NCBI RefSeq assembly: GCF_005239225.2
Contig: NC_133301.1
Span: 439,001 to 503,000 of the forward strand
Direction: 5' to 3'
Length of the DNA: 64,000 nt
DNA from: Populus alba
Taxonomy: Eukaryota; Streptophyta; Magnoliopsida; Malpighiales; Salicaceae
A program made the position numbers and the translations under genes. Shown piece after piece: positions 1 through 9,402 of the stretch (the stretch's first letter is position 1; each line of letters begins with the position of its first letter). The notes beneath the pieces were generated by a model. It was given only the letters and a program-made list of their open reading frames with translations. It made no database searches and was not told the DNA's origin.

Positions 1-3000
1 ATGAAGACGTGGTCACATGTGTAAATTCAATGCATGTATTGAATTGTTTAGTGGATCGTTAGGGTAATTCGGTTGTAGAATCCAGGCTTGTTGAGAATGA
101 TTTGACACATATTAATGCATTACAACAAGGAAAGTTAGGTGCTTTGAATGGTTTGATGTGAAACTTAAAGTAAATAACATGGATGTCAATGTGATGCTAG
201 ATTCAGGTGCAACACATATTTTTATGTCTAATAGATTAGTGGAAAACTTGGGTTTACAATAGAGTAGTGTTACACTCGGACATCGCGGTGACCCATTAAT
301 AATAATCTACATTGGAAAAAGAACATGTATCTAACATCTTGTTCTCTAGGGGGGAAATGTCTAGTTCAAGGAGTCGTCACCTATTATTATGGTCACTATG
401 AACTTTAACTGGTCAACAGATATTCTAATGGTACAAGACTGGTTACGGGAAAGGGAAGATGTTATCACCTCTTAAGCATCCTACCTAAAGCAGGCTGCAT
501 TGCTAGTTTTGTCTAAAATTGCTAAGAATATGCTCACCTTTTTTTATTCTTTTTATATTCTTCCTATCATGTTCCTGACTCTGGCATCAGTAAATAGTTC
601 ATATGAATATTTCCAACTCTAGTGTTGGTAAATATTGCACAAACTTAAAAAATTACGATATTTCTAACTTTGGCATCAGTGAATAATTTCATAAAAAATT
701 GAATTTTCAAGAAGAATTTTTTTGAGTCATTTTCTTTTTGTTTATCCATTATTATTATTTTCCCTTTTTAGATGGAAATAAAAAAAAATATTCATATCAA
801 ATTTACATATAACCGTAATGGTCCACAAATTAAGCACATAATAGAAAAAAATACAAAACACAAAGAAAATAAAACAAAGTGTGAAAGACCCACAAATAAA
901 TCAATGAAGATCCCTAATTATTTTCATAATTTTCTATTATCAAAACAAGGCTTGTTTGGTCAAGTATCAAAATAGAAGGGGATAAAATACATGCACAATG
1001 TATAAAGGTGTGTTTTGCCAAACACATCCTTAGTAAAAAAACAAAAAGTTTGGGCTGGATGAGCTTGAGGCCCACTCTTACTCTCTAATGTTTTTTGGGC
1101 TGGATCTAGCCTAGTCATCTGGACTCAGCCGGCCTAGCTTGACCATTAGCCCAAGCTAGTGGCCTGGCTGGGCAACATGCACGCGTGAACTAACTCATGC
1201 GTGCACTGTTTTAAGAAGTTTGAAAATGAAAAATAAGAAAGGAAAATGAAGTCTTACTTGGGTGTATTGCTAGAGATGAAGACGCGAGGTAACGGTCCCT
1301 TGGCCGATTAGGGCTTCCCTCTCTCTGTTTATACCATTCCTTCATATTTCTTTCTTCCTTCTTTTTAGTCTCCCTCTGTTTATGGTTTTCTCACTCTCGT
1401 TCTCTCTCTGCTTTTTTTTTTTCCTTTGAATTCTAGATCACCCTTTGTTTTTGGGTTTTTGGTTTATCTTTCTTTTCCTTCCACTGGATACTCTTTTTTT
1501 CTTTCCCATGTTCTCTTCCTTTTTTTGTTCCTCTAGAGAGCTCTGTGTTTATAAGGAACATCTCTCGTTCTCCCTCCACGCACAACTCTTCTCTAGATCA
1601 GCCTGGCTGGGATGCTGACATTCCATAATTTCTTTCCTTTTTTACAGGCGGATTTGCAGCATCAGAGGAAGAAGAACTGTGCATGTTTGAAACGGTGCTG
1701 TTTTGGATTCAAAATGACCATTTCTTAATTTAGTCCTTGAAGTTTCCAAATTTTGCAATCAAGCCCCTAATCTTTTAATTTCAAATTTTAACCCCTTTGA
1801 AATTAAATTAAAAAGCAAATGGATCAAAATTAGGTTATAATAAATAGTAGTCACACCACTATAAAGGAAGTGAATGGCAAAGCACAGAAGATAATTGGTA
1901 TGGCTTATAGTGTGTTAATTGTCATAGATCGTTGGAAAAGGAAGCATGATATCTTAGTTGTAAGTTTAGATGATTTTGATGTAATTCTTAGCATGGATTT
2001 CTTAAGAAAGGTCAAGGTCGGTCTTATGCCATATCTTGATGGCATTATGATTGTTGACGAGAATTGTCTATGTTTTATTCAGTATTGTAAAGTTTTGATG
2101 GCAAGTGGCAATAAAGAAAGAAGAGTTTATTTTAGGCTATCATAATTGATAAAGCTTTGTGAAAAAAGAGAAGTGTTTCTTGTGGAAATGCTTGATGAGA
2201 AAGTGGACAAGTATGATGAAGTTCTGAATGCCATTGCACGTACGTTAAAATAGTTTATAGATGTAATGCCTCCTTAAGTTACTGAAAAAACTATAATCTA
2301 GAAGAGTTATTGACCATCAAATTGAGTTGGTGCAAGGATCAAAGTTATAATCTCAACCTCTTACTGAATGTCGCCTATTAAATTGGCAGAATTAAGGAAA
2401 TAATTGGGAGATTTGATTGATGATGGGTTTGTTTGTCCTTTTAAAGCTCTATATGATGCCCTAGTTTTGTTATATATATAAAAAAGGTAGATGATAGCCT
2501 TTGTATATACGTGGACTATATGGCATTTAACAAAGTGACAATAAAAAACAAGTATCTAGTTGCTTTGATTTAAGATTTGATGGACAAATTATATAGAGCT
2601 TCCGTCTTTATGAGCTAGACTTGTGTTCTGGATATTGGCAAGTCATAATTGATGAAAAAGATGAGTGTGAGATTAAGTGTGTAACAAGGAATGGTGCATG
2701 TGAATTTTTGTTTATACCATTTAGTTTAATGAATGCTTTAACAACTTTTTGTAATATTATGAATGATGTATTGTATGATTATTTGGCCAATTTTGTTGTA
2801 GCCGACTTAGATGATGTTAAAGAGATCATGCAATTCATCTTTTAAAAGTTCTAAGTAGATTAAGAGAACATTATTTGTATGCAAAAAGAGAGAAATGCGA
2901 GTTTGCAAGATCTAAAATTATGTTCCGATGATATTTAGTTGGGGAGGGTCAAGTAAGAATATGACTTAAGAAAGTTCAAGTCATTGTTAAGTAGCCAACA

Positions 3001-4874
3001 CCAAAAAGATGTTATGGAGTTGCGTTCATTTTTTATGACTAACAAAATAATTATAGATGGTTTATTAAAGGTTATAGTAAGAAAACAACCCTTTTTTAGA
3101 TTTTTTTTTAAGAAGAACTAGAAGTGGGAATGGTTAGTTGAATGCTAATAAGTTTTTGAGAAGTAAAAGACAACAGTGACTTTGCTCTAGTTTTGGGACT
3201 ACTTGATTTTGAGAGGACATTTAAAATGCACTTCGATGCTTTGGATAAGGTTATTATAGGAATGTTGGTGTAAGATGGACACCTGGTTGCATTCGAGAGT
3301 TGGAAACTAAATGATGCCTTACAAAAATGTTCAACACATAAGATAAAAATGACACAATGGTGCATTGCTTTGGTATGTAAAGAGTATACTTGTTAGGGCT
3401 AAGGTTCATTACGAAGACCAATAATGTGGCTATTACTTTGTTTAAAACTCAGAAGAAATTGTTGTAACAACATGCTTGGTGGCAAGAGTTCTTAGTCGAA
3501 TATGAGTTTGTGAGGGAATATAAGCTATAACAATATAATAATGTTACAGATACTCTTAAAATTGTACCAGACAGACATGGTGGTACAATTTTATCAAGCT
3601 ACTAAAGATGACATAACATACAAGAAGCTAGCTTACCCTATTTAAGAAGGGACAGTCTAAAGATATTAGTTGAAAATGATCTCCTCTACAAAAAAAAAAA
3701 AAGGGTTATTTTTGTATGCCAAGTAGGAAATTGCAAAAGTACATTATATAGGAGATACATGATTCGTAGTGGGCTAGACATCCAGGAAGGGAAATAATGC
3801 AGGCTATAATATCTCAAACTTATTATTGGCAAAAAATTCACGAGGATGTTAAGCTTTATGGCAAGACGTGTTTTGTATGTCAACAGGACAAGGTATTACA
3901 ATAGAAAGAAGCTGGATTGCTACAACCACTACCTGTACCAAGGAAGCCTTGGGTGTCAATTTCGATGAACTTCATTGTGAGATTTCTAAAAGTTAATGGC
4001 ATGAACACCATCATGGTTATCATAGATAGATTCACCAAGTATGCAGTGTTTATGGATGCCCCCTGATAGTGTGTCTAATTGAGGTTGTTGCTGGGTTGTT
4101 CTTATCAAAAAATGGTGAAGTATGCTGGAGTGCCTTCTGATATTGTTAGTGATCACAATATGTGATTTATAGGTAGGTTTGAGACAATGTTATTCAACAT
4201 GATGGGGACGATTAAAGTATTTCACTATCAATCATTCACAAACCGATGGAGAGATAGAAAAGGAAAATGTTTTATTTAAGAAATATTTGAGCATTATATG
4301 ACAACAATGCAACAAATTTGGTTGGAATTATTTGACAGTGTTCAATTTTGCTACAATATCCAAAAATCCTTAATAAAAAAAAAAATAGTCTGTTTGAGTT
4401 GATTTTGGGAACACAACCCAAACTCCTGTAGAGATTTTTATGCAAATATATGATGAGAAGAGTCCAGCTACATATAGGTTTGCTATGGAAAAACAAGAAT
4501 TGTTTAAACAAGCTAATGATAGCTTATGAAAGGCAAGAAAAAAGGATAATGAATTATGTTGACCAGAAACAAAGACTACTGGAATTAAATGAGAGCGATA
4601 AGGTGTCACTCAAATTAAGTCTATAGATTTGAAAGAAATTTATAAGGAAGTCAAAGTATTGAGGGCTGATGCCGAAATCTGATGGACCTTTCAAAATGAT
4701 GCAAAAACAGGGATTGTTACCTATAGATTAAAGCTGCTAGAGCAACTATTGTAAATTTTCATATAAGTTATTTAAGACTTTTAATAAAGATAAAAAATGA
4801 TCCATAATAAAATAAGTTATAAAGAACTCTAGCAATGATTTACAAACAGTCCGATAATGATATTGTTAAGATTC
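1..4874 (+). pseudogene. Decayed Ty3/gypsy (chromovirus-like) element, left part
   Basis: This is a heavily mutated retrotransposon pol region with many stops and frameshifts. Protease remnants lie at about 175-267 (LDSGATH active-site motif) and, after the inserted solo LTR, at about 1843-2145 (DDFDVILSMDFLRK). Reverse transcriptase is recognisable at about 2400-2860: SGYWQV, then FLFIPFSLMNA in place of the usual FxxMPFGLTNA, then DLDDV in place of YLDDI. RNase H and connection remnants lie at about 2990-3500 and integrase remnants at about 3560-4300. The coding trace is broken at 4875-4879 by the large element and resumes at 24733 with a chromodomain-like tail. It cannot be expressed as a protein. 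The 5' LTR lies left of the window. Confidence 0.8.
268..1842 (-). repeat. Reversed, diverged solo LTR of the Ogre-like family
   Basis: Read on the minus strand, this segment matches the LTR of the intact element at 4880-6573 along its length, with strong divergence. The start is near 1842 (GGTTATAATA against GGTTACAACA). The primer-side end is at 268 (TGTTACACTCGGACATCG against TGTCACACCCGACATCG). The flanks give a probable imperfect 5-bp target duplication, AGTAG (263-267) and AATAG (1843-1847). It interrupts the protease region of the older Ty3/gypsy remnant, because the protease reading resumes straight after it. No internal retroelement sequence accompanies it, which fits recombination between two LTRs. 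Confidence 0.78.
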
Positions 4875-5283
4875 ATCATTGTTGTAACCAAATTTTGACC
4901 CAATTATTGTTAAATTTATTTTAAGGAGGGTAAATCTTGAAAATTAAAAGACCAGGGGTACGAATGCAAGGATTTAGAAACTTCAAGGACTAGATTGGAA
5001 ATAACCATTCTCAGCCCAAAACAGCACCGTTTCAATCAGGTGCTGTCCGTCATCTTCGTCTCCAAAACACCGAACGTCCGCCTGCAAAGAAGGAAACAAA
5101 AGCGTGAAACACCAGTATCCTAACCCATTCAAAATACAAAAAGCAAGAATTATCTTCATGATAATTACAACCCGACGAGATAAAGATTGCACTTTGAATT
5201 CGAAGTCCTAGCAGGAACCGTCTCCCTCAGTCATGCTTATCAAAAGGAGAGACGTGAGGCTGAGGGGTAGGAAAATTGATCCC

Positions 5284-5291
5284 TATAAATA
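5284..5291 (+). promoter_or_regulatory. TATA box of the 5' LTR
   Basis: TATAAATA in the context CCCTATAAATACC, about 400 bp into the LTR. The same motif is at 23438-23445 in the 3' LTR. It is a good candidate for the element promoter; the start site itself cannot be seen. Confidence 0.65.
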
Positions 5292-5704
5292 CCTAACAAT
5301 TGACAGAGCCAAACCCCCCGGGAATTTACCCAGAAAAACAGAGATAAGAACAGGAAACCGAACCCAAAAACAGAGCAATTAATCAAAAAAAAACAGAGCA
5401 AACAAAACATAAAGAAAGAAACAGAGGAAGAACAGTATCACCAACCAGATTTCATCTCTTCTAGAAATCAGTTTTCATCCGAACTGTTTTCACCCCTACA
5501 GAAACCCAATTGATCACCGAACCGTAGATCGTTGATAGAGCAGTCGAGCCACACCGTCGCTTCAACCTGCTTCAGCATCGCCAGAAACCGAAAGCAGTCG
5601 ACTCAAAGCAGCCCGACCAGCGTTGCAATCTTCTTCAATCTCCAGAAACAGGTTCGTTTCCTTTTTCATTTTTTCTCTGCTCTTCGTGTTCAAATAATTG
5701 TTTG

Positions 5705-5872
5705 AACAGTGCGAAGGTAATTTAATTACCTTCGCACTGTTGATGCACGCGTGATCTGTTTTCACGCGTGCATCTTGTGCCGGACGGGCTGGGTTCAGCC
5801 CAGCCCTTGTGGGGCTGAGCTGAGCCCAGCCCAAAAATATATATACTTGCTGGGCTGGATTTAGCCCAGCCC
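5705..5872 (+). other. Cluster of strong inverted repeats in the LTR
   Basis: Consecutive dyads. 5705-5741 is a perfect 18-bp inverted repeat around a single T; the 3' LTR copy at 23859-23895 has one mismatch. 5742-5774 is a perfect 13-bp inverted repeat (GATGCACGCGTGA and its complement) with loop TCTGTTT. 5786-5806 and 5852-5872 are GC-rich hairpins of the GGGCTGG / CCAGCCC type. A weaker one of the same kind lies at about 5811-5832. The cluster is downstream of the TATA box, so it should be in the transcript leader. Confidence 0.85.
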
Positions 5873-6017
5873 AGCCCAAAAAAAAAAGGTAAAAAAATAT
5901 AAAATAATAAAAATATATAATAAAAATTGTGTAAAAAAAATATATACATAAATGAAATTTTTTATTATTCATTGACAAAAAAAAACACATAAAATAAAAT
6001 AGGATAAATTTATTTAG

Positions 6018-6275
6018 TATATTCACCGACGCTAGAGTCGGGAATAAAAAAAAAATACTAGGATAAATTTATTTTATTTTATTTTGTTTCACATAAAAAA
6101 TAATTTGATAAAGAAATAAATTGATTTCTACTTGTTTATTCACTGACGCCAGAGTCAGGAATATAATAAAATGATGATATGAATTCACTTATTTTGACAC
6201 CTATGTAATATTTACCAACGCCAGAGTTGGAAATATCCGTATTTGAATATTCACTGGCGCCAGAGTCAGGAATAT
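6018..6275 (+). other. Array of four covarying bulged hairpins
   Basis: Each unit has an outer stem (TATTC/GAATA type), one unpaired A on the 5' side, an inner 5-bp stem and a loop GCCAGA. Inner stems: CCGAC/GTCGG (6026-6041, loop GCTAGA), CTGAC/GTCAG (6143-6158), CCAAC/GTTGG (6215-6230), CTGGC/GTCAG with one G-T wobble (6254-6269). In the third unit the outer stem also changes on both sides (ATATTT/AAATAT). The array repeats in the 3' LTR at about 24176-24433, where one arm base near the second loop has changed (ATCAG) without compensation. It lies about 300-560 bp upstream of the primer binding site. Confidence 0.85.
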
Positions 6276-6576
6276 TGTACACAAGAAATCATAGTACAAA
6301 CCAATAAAGATGTTAGCAATTAATAACAAAGACCAGCAATGCAGTCTACTTTAGGTAGGACGTTTAAGGGGTGATAATATCTTCCCTTTTACGTAACCAG
6401 TCTCGGATCATAGAATCTCTGTTGACCAGTTAGGGTTCCTAGTGACCATAATACTAGGTGGTGACTCCTTAAACAAAGACCTTTTCCCCTAAAAGAACAC
6501 GATGCCTGAAATTTGTTCTTTTTCCATAATTCGAGAATTAATTTTTAAGGCCGCCACGATGTCGGGTGCGACAGAA

Positions 6577-6594
6577 TGGCGACTCCACTGGGGA
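6577..6594 (+). other. Primer binding site
   Basis: TGGCGACTCCACTGGGGA starts 3 nt after the 5' LTR. It begins TGG, complementary to a tRNA CCA end. It closely resembles the site of plant Ogre elements, which is reported to pair with a tRNA-Arg; which tRNA is used here is inference. Confidence 0.8.
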
Positions 6595-7127
6595 CCTAAG
6601 ACTAAGCTTTGTCTTTATTTGTTAAAATTGCTATAAATGTTTGTTGTGTTTGTTTTTTATTTTTTTTATTTTTTTTTATTTTTTTTTTCGCCTTAGCATC
6701 TATATGTATTCATGTCATCATATACATTGAATATAGATTTGTGCCTTAACACACCACGCATTTCATAATAAATATATGTTATACAAACTTTATGTTAAGT
6801 GGGAGAGTAGCGGTACCCCAATGGCTTTGGCCTGGGTAAGACTCGTGAAACCATCCAACTTTCGCCTGATTGTTTACTCGATAGTGGTTGGTATGCCTAA
6901 ACTGATATTATTCAGGGCCTCTATCTTCACGCTACTTGTAAGCCTCACATCAACCTTTCGAGGAAGATCACTGAGCATGCGAAAGACCTTTCAAAGACTA
7001 GATAGCAACCTACCTTAAGCATGTAATGACTAGAACTTACCCTTTAGGTTGTTCCCTATGTAAGTTTCACTAAAGTAAAGCTTAACATGTATTATTTCAT
7101 AACAGGATTTTTATTTCGGGTGACATA
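6595..7127 (+). other. Leader between primer site and ORF1
   Basis: About 530 bp with a T-rich run at 6640-6690 and no convincing gene. An 80-codon open frame at 6776-7018 lacks recognisable features and is not called. Confidence 0.6.
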
Positions 7128-9107
7128 ATGGCTGTTAATCGAGAAGTCAACACTATTGAGTATGGACTTGAATCTGAATCATTGCATATGACTGAGGGAG
7201 ACTGCCCTAGACTGGATGACAGTGGGATACCGCTGCTAAAAGAGGTGAGATGTGTAATAAATGATGCCATTCGTTTGATTCCACTCACCAAATACTTGGA
7301 TGATGAGGCAGAATTTACTAAGATATATGGGAGAGTTTTGCATCTTTTAAATGTGCCGGTACTGCCATTGGCCATAAGAGCTCTGATTCATTTCTGGGAT
7401 CCTGATTATCGATGTTTTACATTTGGGGATGTCGATATGGTTCCTACCATTGAAGAATATGGTGTTTTGACAGAATTTCCTGAGGATATACATAAGGTTT
7501 ACTTTCATCAAAAGACTGAGGATACTGTAGAGGAGCTTGCTAAGCTATTAGGAATCCAGCAAATGGGTTTGTATAGAGAAAAAAATAATTCCGGGGGTTT
7601 GAGATGGAAACGGCTAGAAGAGTTGTTGATTGCTAAAAAGTCTAATCCATATGCTAAAGTAGAAGTATACAGAATATTGGCTTTGGGAATATTTGGGTTG
7701 ATTTTGTGCCCTTCATCTGCTGGAATTATTAGTTTAGAGGCAGCCAATTTGTTTGTTGAGTATGAGAAGACTAAAATTAATCCTTCTGCTGCTATTTTGG
7801 CTGAAACTTTTTTGTCCCTCAATCATTGCAAAAAGACTGGAAAAGGTTCTATGAGATGTTGTGTGCCATTATTGTTCATTTGGATGGTAAGTCATATAGA
7901 ATCCGAGACACCAATATTCCGGAATTTTTGGTGGTTTGATCAAAGGCCACTAGAGTTATTGGTATCAAGTGAATGGAAAATTTTTTCTGAAGATGACTGG
8001 GGGGTAAAATTACAAGGAATTCCACGAAGCAAGGTTAATTGGAGAGCTCCTTGGATGAGAAATGTAACGTACTTAATGAGTTGCGGGAAGAAGACTTGGG
8101 TACCTTTGATTGGAGTGACTGGATATATTAGCTATGCGCCTACTTTAGTTACAAGACAGTTTGGGGGCATACAAAGCATCCCAAGAACGATTGGTTTATC
8201 TCAATTTACTAGAGTGTACAAAGGAGCTACCATGGAGATGTTGGAGAGCATTAAACAGGATTGGAAGTCTTTGGTACTTGTGAAAAAGGAGACTGGATTA
8301 AGGAATCCTACAGTTAGTGAAAAGTATTCTGAATGGCGTAATGGAGGAGTCTCTTATATGGCAGAAGTTTCTGAGTCTGTGGGCATTCGAAGAAAAAGAG
8401 TAAACTGTGAAGAAGAATTAAGAAAACAAGTAAAAGCGTTACAAGTTGAGCTTAAAGCAAATGAGGAACATAGAGTGTCTTTAGAGCGGCAGCTAGCCAA
8501 AGAAAAGGGTTTAAGGAAAATAGCTGAAGAAGAAAGGGACTCTGGTGGTCAAGACTTGATAAAGGCAAAGACTGACTTGGAAACACAAAAGACAATTAAT
8601 CAGGACATGACATATTACATGGAAAAAGCTAAGCATTGGGAAGAGTCAACCATCAAGACACAAGCTATATTGAAAATGCGTCGGGCAGACATTGTTAAGT
8701 TGAAAGACCAATTGGGAAGAGCAGAGACTTTAACTAAAATGCACGAAGAGCAGAAAGCAGAGTTGAATAGTCATAAGGCTGAAGCAGAAGCGTTGAGATC
8801 TAAGTTGGACAAAGAAAAATTAAAGACCGTACAACTTATGGGAAACCAAAAAATGATAAAGCAACATAATCAAACATTGGATGACGCCAATAACTTTTTG
8901 TCTAGAAACAACTTAATTCATACTAAGAGGATAAGGGAACTACAAGATCAGATTAATCGAGCAGCTGCAGAAGCCCATTTATTACGAGTGGAAGCTCGTC
9001 AAGTGGGAGGAGATATAATGAAATATCGAAGAAGCATGGATAACACCGATCTTTTTTTGAAAGCAATAGCTACTAGAGGCAGTGTTTTTTCTCCTGTAAT
9101 AGATTAG
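7128..9107 (+). CDS. Retrotransposon ORF1: PMD-like domain plus coiled coil
   Basis: A 659-residue intact ORF upstream of gag. Residues about 35-400 resemble the plant mobile domain-like family often found in Tat/Ogre elements: a motif near residues 75-115 contains HFWDPDYRCFTFGD followed by PTIEEYGVL. Residues about 420-640 are rich in E, K, Q and L with heptad-like spacing and look like a long coiled coil. Ogre elements carry an ORF1 of unknown function in this position. The start ATG at 7128 is the first in frame and gives the full domain. No catalytic motif is visible. It ends 295 bp before the LINE insertion. Confidence 0.82.
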   Translation: MAVNREVNTIEYGLESESLHMTEGDCPRLDDSGIPLLKEVRCVINDAIRLIPLTKYLDDEAEFTKIYGRVLHLLNVPVLPLAIRALIHFWDPDYRCFTFGDVDMVPTIEEYGVLTEFPEDIHKVYFHQKTEDTVEELAKLLGIQQMGLYREKNNSGGLRWKRLEELLIAKKSNPYAKVEVYRILALGIFGLILCPSSAGIISLEAANLFVEYEKTKINPSAAILAETFLSLNHCKKTGKGSMRCCVPLLFIWMVSHIESETPIFRNFWWFDQRPLELLVSSEWKIFSEDDWGVKLQGIPRSKVNWRAPWMRNVTYLMSCGKKTWVPLIGVTGYISYAPTLVTRQFGGIQSIPRTIGLSQFTRVYKGATMEMLESIKQDWKSLVLVKKETGLRNPTVSEKYSEWRNGGVSYMAEVSESVGIRRKRVNCEEELRKQVKALQVELKANEEHRVSLERQLAKEKGLRKIAEEERDSGGQDLIKAKTDLETQKTINQDMTYYMEKAKHWEESTIKTQAILKMRRADIVKLKDQLGRAETLTKMHEEQKAELNSHKAEAEALRSKLDKEKLKTVQLMGNQKMIKQHNQTLDDANNFLSRNNLIHTKRIRELQDQINRAAAEAHLLRVEARQVGGDIMKYRRSMDNTDLFLKAIATRGSVFSPVID

Positions 9108-9386
9108 ATTAATTTTTCACTATAAGTTTCTGAATAAGTAATAAGAGGGCTGAGACCCACATTTTTCAATGCAAAGATATGTGTATATAGCTGAAAGCCC
9201 AAATGTCAAAAAGCTAAGCAGATTTCTTCTCGGCATCGCAACAATGATATCAAGTTCAAGCTCAACCCATATATCCAAAGAATGACGGCCATATGTCACC
9301 AACAAAAGGCGAATCTATATCCAATATGTGGCATTCACATTCATGCATCACATACATTTGCTTATAGATTGTCATATTCTGCATAT

Positions 9387-9402
9387 AACAGGTGAAATAT
9401 AG
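9387..9402 (+). repeat. Target-site duplication of the LINE, 5' copy
   Basis: AACAGGTGAAATATAG here and again at 12359-12374, just after the poly(A) run. The first A residues are ambiguous with the tail, so the duplication is 14-16 bp. Confidence 0.9.

Larger units (their letters stand above)
4880..6573 (+). repeat. 5' LTR of the Ogre-like element (1694 bp)
   Basis: It starts TGTTGTAACC and ends GTGCGACA. The copy at 23034-24732 matches it throughout. A TATA box lies at 5284-5291, so the transcript should start near 5310-5320. The 3' half (5705-6275) is packed with inverted repeats, described separately. Long antisense reading frames here are low complexity and are not taken as genes. Confidence 0.95.

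Noticed and set aside
1870..2145. 91-codon ORF that could be taken for a small gene
   Set aside because: It is the tail of the Ty3/gypsy protease interrupted by the solo LTR, as shown by DDFDVILSMDFLRK.
4272..4609. Antisense ORFs in the decayed Ty3/gypsy integrase region
   Set aside because: They are shadows of the plus-strand remnant and F/L-rich.
5562..6026. 154-codon antisense ORF in the 5' LTR, and its partner at 23752-24185
   Set aside because: It is the reverse reading of the inverted-repeat and A-rich parts, with F/Y/I low complexity; its length is not kept between the two LTRs.
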